64,000 nucleotides of DNA from PALSA-505 sp036495485 (GTDB lineage: Bacteria > Actinomycetota > Actinomycetes > Streptosporangiales > Streptosporangiaceae), in contig DASXMU010000107.1 in assembly GCA_036495485.1 (NCBI GenBank), positions 1 to 64,000 on the forward strand, in the 5' to 3' direction. How positions within the stretch are numbered: the stretch's first letter is position 1; every line of letters begins with the position of its first letter. Of the stretch, positions 57,301-64,000 are shown piece after piece. Below the pieces are notes generated by a model. It ran no database searches, was not told where the DNA came from, and saw only the letters and a list, made by a program, of their open reading frames with translations. A program made the translations under genes and the position numbers.

Positions 57301-60300
57301 ATCCGGCAGACGCTGGCAGTGGTCCCCGCCTACGAGCGGTTTGTCGACGCCTGCCTGGCGGTGCTGGAGCGCCACGGCCTGATCCGGCGGGCCGGGGACC
57401 GGATCGAGGTCATGCCGCCCGGCGACGACCCCGCACTGCTGCGGGCCGGCCTGCTCGAGCGGTCGCCGGAAACCGGGTCGTTCGTGCGGTTCGTGGACAC
57501 CAGCCTGGCGGCCTACCCGGATGTGCTGTCGGGACGGGTGCCCGCCACCGAGGCGCTGTTCGCCGGCTCCCGGATGGACCTCATGGCCAGCCTGTACCGC
57601 GACCGGGTCTATGCGTTCTACAGCGAGCTGGTGGCGCGGTTCGTCGCGGGCGCGGTCGCCGTGCGGGCCGCGGCCGGTGCGCGGCCTGTGCGGGTGTGCG
57701 AACTCGGTGCCGGGACCGGTGGCACCTCGCGGGCGGCTCTCGCCGCCCTGGCGGCCGGGGGCCGCCCGGTCGAGTACCACTACACCGACGTGGGAGGCAG
57801 CTTCATCGTCCATGGTCGCCGCGAGTTCGGCGCCCGCTACCCGTTCGCCCGCTTCCACCGCTACGACATGGAGCAGGAACCGGCCGGCCAGGATATCGAG
57901 CCGGGCAGCATCGACGTGGCCCTCGTGGTGGGGGCGCTGCACGCGGTGGCCGACGTCGACGCGACCCTGCGTCGGCTGGCCCACCTGCTGGGACCGTCCG
58001 GGCTGCTTGTCGTCGGTGAGGCCGTGGCGGACCACGACGTGATGGCGGTGGCCGCCGGGCTGTTCGCGGGGTGGACTCGCTATGCCGACCCGGAGCGGAG
58101 ACTGCCCCATTCCCCGCTGCTGTCCGAGGCGGGGTGGGCGGCGGCCTTCCGCCGCGCGGGCTTCACCGGCTTCACCGCCTACGGGCCAGGCCTCACCGCC
58201 GACGCCACCCCCGGCCACCGGGTCATGGTGGCCGCCCGGCCGGATGCCGCCGTGCTGCCGGTGCCCACGCCATCACCGGCCCACTCACGCGCGTCCGCCG
58301 CCGGGGCCGGCCCGGCCCCGGCCGGCCCCGGCGTGGACAGCGTGAGGGCCCCGGCCACCATGGCCACGCCGCCAGTGGCGGCAGCGTCCCTGCCCGCCGC
58401 CGCGTCCGGTCCCGGGGACGACGCGGAGCTTGACGAGGACGAGGTTGCCGCGCGGTGCGAGCCGCTGGTCGCGGAAATCGTGGCCGCCTCGCTCAGCGTC
58501 AGCCCGGAGGAGATCGACCCCGAGGAGTCCTTCGCCAGCTTCGGTGTGGACTCGATCCTGGCCGTTTCCATCGTCCGGCAGCTCAACGAGACCTTCGGCA
58601 TGGCCATGAAGCCGACCGTGCTGTTCGACTACCCCTCCGTGCGGGACCTGGCGTTCTTCCTGGTCTCCGAGGGCGCACGGCCGCCCGCGCCATCCGTGCC
58701 GCCGCCCGCCGCGGCAAACGGCGCGGACGCCCTGCCCACGGCGGCCGGCGCCGGCCCTGCCGGTCCCCTGGAGGCGGCCGGCCCTGACGCGTCCGGTGAC
58801 GCCGCGCCGGCCGTGCCTGCCGGGGAGGCATCCGCCGCCACCGCCCGGGTGACAGCCCCCAGCCTCCCGGCCGCGGCGCTGGCACGGGCCCCGCGCGCCA
58901 CCAGCATCGCCGTCATCGGGATCGCCGCGCGCTACCCCGGCGCCGAAGACTACCGCCAGCTCTGGCACAACATCGCGGCCGGCCGGGACGCGGTCACCGA
59001 GGTGCCGCAGGAGCGGTGGGACATCGACTCCTGCTACCAGCCCGGTGCACCGGTCCCGGGAAAGACGTATTCGCGCTGGGGCGGCTACCTGACCGATGTC
59101 GACCGGTTCGACCCGCTGTTCTTCGGCATCTCCCCGGCCGAGGCGGACCTGGCCGACCCCCAGCAGCGGCTCTTCCTGGAGGAGAGCTGGCACGCCATCG
59201 AGGACGCCGGGCTCGACGCCCGGGGGCTGCGCGGCCTGCGCTGTGGCGTGTTCACCGGCGCGCCGCCGAGCGACTACCTCGGCCTCATCAAGGAACGCGG
59301 CCGGTTCGCCCACTATGGCGTGTTCACCGGCAACTCGCCGGCGATCCTTCCCGCCCGCATCGCCTACCACCTGGACATCACCGGGCCGTGCCTGGCCGTG
59401 GACACCGCCTGCTCGTCCTCGCTCGTGGCCATCCATCAGGCCTGCCGCAGCCTCGCGGACGGCGAGTGCGATCTCGCGATCGCCGGGGGCGTCGCGGTCT
59501 TCGCCACCCTGGAACATCACCAGCTCTCCGCCTCCGTCGGCATGTTGTCGCCCACCGGCCGCTGCCGTCCCTTCGACGCGGCCGCCGATGGGCTTGCCGT
59601 GGCCGAGGGCGTGGGGGTGGTCCTGCTCAAGCGGCTGGACGACGCACTGGCCGACGGCGACCCCATCCATGGGGTGATCCGCGGCAGCGGCATCAACCAG
59701 GACGGCCGGACCAATGGCATCACCGCCCCCAGCGCCCGGTCACAGACCGCGCTGGAGCTGGAGGTGTATCAGCGGTTCGGCGTCGACCCCGAGACCATCG
59801 GCTACGTGGAGGCGCACGGCACCGGGACCCGGCTGGGCGACCCGATCGAGGTGGAAGCGCTCACTGCCGCGTTCCGGCACTACACCGGCCGCCGCGGGTT
59901 CGTGCCGATCGGCTCGCTCAAGGCCAACATCGGCCACACCTCGCACGCGGCAGGCGTCGGCGGCCTGATCAAGGTCCTCCTGGCGATGCAGTCCCGGCAG
60001 ATCCCGCCGCTGCCGCATTTCACCACGCCGAACCCGCTCATCGGCTTCGAGGACACGCCGTTCTTCGTGCCCACCGAACTGATGCCGTGGCCCGCCGGCG
60101 GGCCACGCCGTGCGGCGGTCAGCTCCTTCGGTTTCAGCGGCACCAACGGCCATCTCATCGTTGACGAGCACCCTGACGCCCGGCCCCGGCACACCCCGCC
60201 GCCGACGGTGTTGCTGCCGCTGTCCGCGCAGACGGAGGAGTCGCTGCGCTGGACCGCCGGGCGGCTCGCGGCGTTCCTGGCCGAGCAGCCCGATGCCGAC

Positions 60301-63300
60301 CCGCACGAGGTGGCCGCAACCCTGCACGCCGGCCGTGCCGTGTTCGAGCACCGGCTCGCCATCCTCGCGCCGACCGTGGACGACCTGCGCGAGCGGCTGG
60401 CGCTCGCCGCGGCCGGGGGGAGCGGACCGGGCCTGTACGTGGGGCGCGCCGAGCCCGCCCGGGTCACCGTGCGCGCCGCCCGGACCTCAGGGGAGGACCT
60501 GGCGGCCGTCGCCTCGGCCTGGGTGGCCGGCCGTCCAGCCGACGCCTCAGGCACCGCCGGCCAGCCCCATGCGCGCCGCGTCCACCTGCCTGGCTACGTC
60601 TTCGCCCGGGAACGCTGCTGGGTGCCAGGACCGGACACCCCCGGCCCGGTGCCGGCCACCGCACCCCCCGGCCCGGGCGCGGTGGCAGACGATCGCCTGG
60701 CCGGGCGGGCCGAGGAGTACCTCAAGGGCATCCTCGCCGCCGAGGCACGGCTCCCCGTCGAGCGGCTGCGGTCCCGGGCGCCGCTTGAGGACTACGGCGT
60801 CGAGTCGGTGCTCATCGCACGGCTGAACCGCCGCTTGGAGGACGACTTCGGCGAAATGCCCTCGACGTTGTTCTTCGAATACCAGACAATCGGCGAGCTG
60901 GCAGACTACTTCGCCCGGGAGCACGCGGAGCGGATCACCGCCCTCTCGGCCGCCGGCCCGGCCACGGCGGATCCGGCGGCCGTGGCCGCCGCGGACCCGG
61001 CGCCCACACCCGCCGCCCCGGCATCCGGCCATGACGCTGCCGTGCGCCCGGCCGCCACGACGGTGCCCGCGGGCCGCCAGGACCCGCCGGAACTGGCGGA
61101 CATCGCCGTCATCGGCATGGCGGGCCGCTTCCCGCAGGCCGCGTCCGTGGACGAGTTGTGGCAGAACCTGGTCGCGGGCCGCGACTGCATCACCGAGATC
61201 CCACCGGAGCGCTGGGACCACAGCCAGTACCTCAGCGACGATCCGGACGAGCCCGGCACCACGTACGCCCGCTGGGGCGGCTTCATGGACGGCGTGGACC
61301 GCTTCGACGCCCGGTTCTTCGGCATCTCGCCGAAGGACGCCGAGTCCATGGATCCGCAACAGCGGCTGTTCCTGGAGACCTCCTGGGCCGCACTCGAGGA
61401 CGCGGGCTACCCCCCCGGCCGGGCCCGGCGCACCGCCTGTCGCCGGGGCACCAGGGACGTCGGGGTGTTCGCCGGGGTGACCTATGGCGAATACCAGCTC
61501 CTCGTCGGCATCCCCATCGCGGGCTACTGGGCGGTGGCGAACCGGGTGTCCTACCACTTCGGATTCAACGGCCCGAGCCTTGCCGTGGACACCGCCTGCT
61601 CCTCGTCGCTGACCGCGGTGCACCTCGCCTGCGAGAGCCTGCGGCATGGCGAGTGCGGCTACGCGCTCGCGGGCGGGGTGAACGTCACCATCCATCCCGG
61701 CAAGTATCTGCTCCTCGGTCTCGGCGGGTGGGCGTCGTCCGACGGACGGTGCCGCACGTTCGGCGCCGGGGGGGACGGCTATGTGCCGGGGGAGGGCGTG
61801 GCCACGCTCCTGCTCAAGCCACTGCGGGATGCCATCGCCGACGGGGACCGGGTGTATGGGGTGATCCGGGCTAGCGAGACCAACCAGGACGGCCGGACCA
61901 ACGGCTTCACCGTGCCCAGCCCGAACGCCCAGGCCGACCTGATCACCGAGGCGCTGACCACGGCCGGGATCGGCCCCCGTGCGGTCAGCTACATCGAGGC
62001 GCACGGCACCGGCACCGCGCTCGGCGATCCGATCGAGGTCGCCGGGCTGACCCGGGCGTTCCGCCGCTCCACAGAGGACCGGGGATTCTGCGCGGTGGGG
62101 TCGGTCAAGTCCGCCATCGGTCACCTGGAGGCGGCGGCGGGCGTCACGGGCCTGGTCAAGGTGCTGCTCCAGTTGCGCCACGACACCATCGCACCGTCCC
62201 TGCACGCCAGCCCGCCGAACCCGAACCTCGACTTCACCACCACCCCGTTCCGGGTTGCGCACCGGACCCAGGCATGGTCCCGTGACCCTGGCGGCGCGCC
62301 GCGGGTGGCCGCGGTCAGCTCCTTCGGCGCGGGCGGGTCGAATGCGCACGTCATCCTCAGCGACCCGCCCCCGGCGGTCGATGCCGGCACCGCCACGGGA
62401 CCTGCCGAGGCCGGGCCGCACCTGCTGCTGCTCTCCGCTCGCCAGCCCGAACGACTCGCTGAGCAGGCCCGCAACCTCGCAGTCTTCCTGACCTCCGAGC
62501 CTGGCCGCGCCACCGGCCTGGCGGACGTGGCCTGGACGCTTACGGTAGGCCGCCAGCCGTTCGAGCACCGGCTCGCCGTGGTGGCCACGACGCATGAGGA
62601 GGCGGCGGCACGACTTGCGGCGTTCGCCGAGGGCCACGCCCCGGACCAGGCCGTCACCGGCGTGGTCGACTCTCACGAGGAGGCGGGCGGGGAGTCCGCA
62701 GAGGATGTGGAGTACCTGCGGACCCTCGCCGCCCGCGGCGCGCTGGCGCGGCTTGGCAAGCTGTGGGTCCAGGGCTGGACGCTGGACTGGGAGGCGCTGG
62801 CCGACGCCGGCGGGGTCGCCGCGGCACGCGGCCGGACGGTCAGCCTGCCTGCCTATCCGTTCGCCCGGGACCGCTACTGGATCGACCCTGCCGACTACCA
62901 GCGGCCGGGACACGCGCCGTCCGCCTCTCCGCCCGTCCCCGTCCCGGCCGCCGCGCCGGCGCCCGCCCCCGGGCCTGCCGCCCCGGCGCCGGCCGTGGGC
63001 AGCCAGGAGGAGATGCGCGACGAGCTGGAGCGGCGGATGAAGAACATCTTCGCCGACCTGACCAAGCTGCCCGTCGCCGAGCTCGACGTCCACGCCGACT
63101 TCCTGGACTTCGGCTTCGACTCGGTGGTCACGGTGCGAATGCTGAACCGGCTGATGAAGTCCTACGGCGTGCAGATCCCCGGGACCGCCATCGAGGAGCA
63201 CACCACGATCCGCTCGTTCGCCGACCATGTGATCGACCAGGGTTACATCACCGGGGAGCGCGGTGTCGACGGCGTGGACCCGCGGATTATGACGGTGGTC

Positions 63301-64000
63301 AGCGCGCCTGCCCGCCAGCCCGAGCGGCTCGTCAGGGACGAGCCGTTCCCGGTCAGCTCGATCTTCATCACCGGCGTCACCGGCGTGCTCGGTGGCAGGC
63401 TGCTGTATGACCTGCTCGCTGAGACCGACGTGCGGATCACCTGCCTGGTACGGAACCGGGACGTCGCCGCGGCCCGCGAGCGGGTGCGCTACTTCCTCGA
63501 CGTCTATGACGCGGAGGGGCGGCTCACCGACGCGTTCAGCCAGCGGGTGGAGATCGTGCTCGGCGACGTCAGCCAGGAGCGGATGGGCCTGGACGAGGAC
63601 ACCCTCGCCCAGCTGGCGGCCACCACCGACCTCACCCTGCACGCCGCCGCCCGCACCACTTTGGTCGGCTTCTATGACCAGCTCGCTCCGGTCAATGTGG
63701 CGGGCACCCGCCGGGCGATCGACTTCGCGCTGCGCACCCGGCACAAGTACCTGGTGTACGTGTCGAGCTTCAGCGCGCTGGGCGACTGGCAAATCTACGG
63801 CAACCCGCCGTACCGGGAGACCGACATCGAGCTCGGCCAGGGCTATGACCACCTGCCCTACCAGCAGACCAAGTACCACGCGGAGAAGATGGTCCGCGCG
63901 GCCACCGAGGAGGGACTGGTCTGGAACATTGTCCGGCCCGGCAACATCATGGGCGACAGCCGCACCGGCCGGTACCCGTTCGCCGAGGTAACCGTCAAGG
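54316..64000 (+). CDS. Type I PKS 3, AT-less (DH-KS-cMT-ACP-KS-ACP-KS-ACP-thioester reductase), 3' truncated
   Basis: The ATG overlaps the PKS2 stop (TAATG) and the frame has no stop up to the right edge: 3228 codons are visible. Order: DH about 1-290 (HRIHGVPVLP; Asp in YLDAAIV); KS about 317-745, Cys492 (VDTACSAS); flanking linker ending PGYPFERRRFW; C-methyltransferase about 950-1290 (ELGAGTGG near 1129); ACP Ser1413; KS Cys1699; ACP Ser2164 (GVESV); KS Cys2428; ACP Ser2936; thioester reductase from about 3013 (TGVTGVLG, Y3182-x3-K3186), cut by the edge. No AT, KR or ER occurs. KS style and KS-linker-ACP spacing match trans-AT PKSs. Malonyl units must come from an AT elsewhere. The reductase predicts release as aldehyde or alcohol. 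Confidence 0.95.
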   Translation, partial: MTTIRTRLMIGDFQTTVRPGDPLVADHRIHGVPVLPGVALLDAVVRAAALGGCAPAEIELANVLFEAPVTLPDGVARRLVFRSHEHGGDTRVVVETHVAGAETVPDDATAPTAECLVRPVSAGRPPQRLDVAAARQALAGAGARPMEDLYAITAGLGIEHRDFLRARGTVAAHDGGLVAELTLGAAATRRRADFAVPPTYLDAAIVVAVADALRGAAAAYLPVYLSRFRMWDRPGDRVFVVTQPGGALRRGDALETDLSLHDQNGRLIARLERLTAMRASGSSLTGTATAVQSGTAPAGAEPVPPPAPAATTAAVPRPRPSRRLQIAVVGMSGRYPGADDLDQLWSNLEARRDTAGRVPADRWNPGDYENDGRRLSRFGGFLDDVDAFDPGFFRIPPSMAALLDPQERLFLEAAYGAIENAGYQPDDFAPPHNQVGVFVGASWTDYRILAAEAAREQGTPTTLSSLSSIANRVSYTFNLVGPSLAVDTACSASLTALHLACRSLAEGECDAAVAGGVNLLLHPEKYVVYGQLDLVSTDGKLRSFGAGGTGHVPGEGVGALFLKPLDRALADGDTVHGVILATAINHGGQAAGFTVPQPEAQGAVIARALAEGGVDPETIGYIEAHGTGTALGDPVEVCGLVQAYAGRTTPLPVGSIKSNVGHLESAAGVLGVTRALLQLRHGRITASLHSEELNPDIDFGATPFYVPQRGEPWHRPVVSGAEQPRRCGISSFGAGGSNAHVIVEEYPPAPPRGQPAVPDLLVLSARTPERLRVYAERMLRHLRTLGCGPLTDIARTLQAGRPALPARLAVVAADVPEAVAGLERFLRGGESPAGPAVATGAAAGKADGGPAGTAAFDHACRAGDLAEAARLWVRGAMPDWRTLNGGALRRVPLPGYPFERRRFWIGGSRTSAPAIQATPAAEVAQNGAAAPAPAPAGATDTGFLADARRAFEAALVPAQEELERHLPALGRYAAAALHRRLAELDVTPGDTTVERIRQTLAVVPAYERFVDACLAVLERHGLIRRAGDRIEVMPPGDDPALLRAGLLERSPETGSFVRFVDTSLAAYPDVLSGRVPATEALFAGSRMDLMASLYRDRVYAFYSELVARFVAGAVAVRAAAGARPVRVCELGAGTGGTSRAALAALAAGGRPVEYHYTDVGGSFIVHGRREFGARYPFARFHRYDMEQEPAGQDIEPGSIDVALVVGALHAVADVDATLRRLAHLLGPSGLLVVGEAVADHDVMAVAAGLFAGWTRYADPERRLPHSPLLSEAGWAAAFRRAGFTGFTAYGPGLTADATPGHRVMVAARPDAAVLPVPTPSPAHSRASAAGAGPAPAGPGVDSVRAPATMATPPVAAASLPAAASGPGDDAELDEDEVAARCEPLVAEIVAASLSVSPEEIDPEESFASFGVDSILAVSIVRQLNETFGMAMKPTVLFDYPSVRDLAFFLVSEGARPPAPSVPPPAAANGADALPTAAGAGPAGPLEAAGPDASGDAAPAVPAGEASAATARVTAPSLPAAALARAPRATSIAVIGIAARYPGAEDYRQLWHNIAAGRDAVTEVPQERWDIDSCYQPGAPVPGKTYSRWGGYLTDVDRFDPLFFGISPAEADLADPQQRLFLEESWHAIEDAGLDARGLRGLRCGVFTGAPPSDYLGLIKERGRFAHYGVFTGNSPAILPARIAYHLDITGPCLAVDTACSSSLVAIHQACRSLADGECDLAIAGGVAVFATLEHHQLSASVGMLSPTGRCRPFDAAADGLAVAEGVGVVLLKRLDDALADGDPIHGVIRGSGINQDGRTNGITAPSARSQTALELEVYQRFGVDPETIGYVEAHGTGTRLGDPIEVEALTAAFRHYTGRRGFVPIGSLKANIGHTSHAAGVGGLIKVLLAMQSRQIPPLPHFTTPNPLIGFEDTPFFVPTELMPWPAGGPRRAAVSSFGFSGTNGHLIVDEHPDARPRHTPPPTVLLPLSAQTEESLRWTAGRLAAFLAEQPDADPHEVAATLHAGRAVFEHRLAILAPTVDDLRERLALAAAGGSGPGLYVGRAEPARVTVRAARTSGEDLAAVASAWVAGRPADASGTAGQPHARRVHLPGYVFARERCWVPGPDTPGPVPATAPPGPGAVADDRLAGRAEEYLKGILAAEARLPVERLRSRAPLEDYGVESVLIARLNRRLEDDFGEMPSTLFFEYQTIGELADYFAREHAERITALSAAGPATADPAAVAAADPAPTPAAPASGHDAAVRPAATTVPAGRQDPPELADIAVIGMAGRFPQAASVDELWQNLVAGRDCITEIPPERWDHSQYLSDDPDEPGTTYARWGGFMDGVDRFDARFFGISPKDAESMDPQQRLFLETSWAALEDAGYPPGRARRTACRRGTRDVGVFAGVTYGEYQLLVGIPIAGYWAVANRVSYHFGFNGPSLAVDTACSSSLTAVHLACESLRHGECGYALAGGVNVTIHPGKYLLLGLGGWASSDGRCRTFGAGGDGYVPGEGVATLLLKPLRDAIADGDRVYGVIRASETNQDGRTNGFTVPSPNAQADLITEALTTAGIGPRAVSYIEAHGTGTALGDPIEVAGLTRAFRRSTEDRGFCAVGSVKSAIGHLEAAAGVTGLVKVLLQLRHDTIAPSLHASPPNPNLDFTTTPFRVAHRTQAWSRDPGGAPRVAAVSSFGAGGSNAHVILSDPPPAVDAGTATGPAEAGPHLLLLSARQPERLAEQARNLAVFLTSEPGRATGLADVAWTLTVGRQPFEHRLAVVATTHEEAAARLAAFAEGHAPDQAVTGVVDSHEEAGGESAEDVEYLRTLAARGALARLGKLWVQGWTLDWEALADAGGVAAARGRTVSLPAYPFARDRYWIDPADYQRPGHAPSASPPVPVPAAAPAPAPGPAAPAPAVGSQEEMRDELERRMKNIFADLTKLPVAELDVHADFLDFGFDSVVTVRMLNRLMKSYGVQIPGTAIEEHTTIRSFADHVIDQGYITGERGVDGVDPRIMTVVSAPARQPERLVRDEPFPVSSIFITGVTGVLGGRLLYDLLAETDVRITCLVRNRDVAAARERVRYFLDVYDAEGRLTDAFSQRVEIVLGDVSQERMGLDEDTLAQLAATTDLTLHAAARTTLVGFYDQLAPVNVAGTRRAIDFALRTRHKYLVYVSSFSALGDWQIYGNPPYRETDIELGQGYDHLPYQQTKYHAEKMVRAATEEGLVWNIVRPGNIMGDSRTGRYPFAEVTVK

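Noticed and set aside
60547..63879. 1110-codon open frame on the minus strand
   Set aside because: It lies opposite the PKS3 coding frame. Its translation is low-complexity Arg/Gly/Val/Ala/His without domains, while the plus strand has continuous KS, ACP and reductase motifs.

Overview
The window is high-G+C DNA (most third codon positions are G or C) from an actinomycete. It carries type I PKS and NRPS assembly lines with dense tailoring genes, Tat and lipoprotein signals and HxlR/MaoC/SnoaL-type accessory proteins. I cannot place it to genus. Almost all of it looks like specialised-metabolite (biosynthetic gene cluster) DNA, probably more than one cluster lying side by side.

Layout. (1) 1-4558: 3' end of an NRPS gene (A tail, PCP, C-A-PCP-TE), cut by the left edge. 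(2) 4659-5579: lgt on the minus strand. (3) 5921-17059: tailoring and transport block: SyrP-like Fe(II)/2-oxoglutarate hydroxylase, sulfotransferase, free-standing carrier protein, MaoC-like protein with a degraded active site, P450, AspH-like hydroxylase, second sulfotransferase, MFS exporter, HxlR-type regulator, methyltransferase, M28 peptidase. (4) 17137-25217: family-5 solute-binding lipoprotein; MFS gene fragment; B12-dependent radical SAM enzyme of the RiPP-maturation type with a DUF5825-like partner and an O-methyltransferase; SnoaL-like protein; then a Tat-exported ten-cysteine protein divergent from a MauE-MauD pair. (5) 25324-33176: crotonyl-CoA carboxylase/reductase, a broken PKS start, ferredoxin and P450, a Tat-exported bicovalent FAD oxidase, SDR, methyltransferase. 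This part is rearranged: the promoter and 5' coding end of the ccr gene occur a second time in inverted orientation in front of the P450 operon. (6) 33376-64000: type II thioesterase and three giant PKS genes on the plus strand, joined by 1-nt overlaps or short gaps.

How the PKS line should work (inference from motifs). PKS1 is a KSQ-AT-ACP loading module plus KS-AT-DH-ER-KR-ACP. PKS2 is KS-AT-KR-ACP then KS-AT-DH-KR-ACP. The ATs read methylmalonyl (YASH) three times and then malonyl (HSFH). PKS3 begins at 54316, overlapping the PKS2 stop by one base, and stays open to the right edge (at least 3228 codons). It has no AT domain: DH, KS-cMT-ACP, KS-ACP, KS-ACP, then a terminal thioester reductase cut by the edge. 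The line therefore switches from cis-AT to trans-AT logic, and no trans AT is present in the window.

Regulation. The HxlR-type gene is the only regulator. Several promoters in the 25-33 kb block share AGGGG-type elements just before or over the -35 hexamer, and one region carries five GGGGTTG heptamers spaced 11, 21, 21 and 10 bp. This pattern is typical of SARP-type activators, but no SARP gene is present here. No tRNA, rRNA, CRISPR array or intact transposase was seen.
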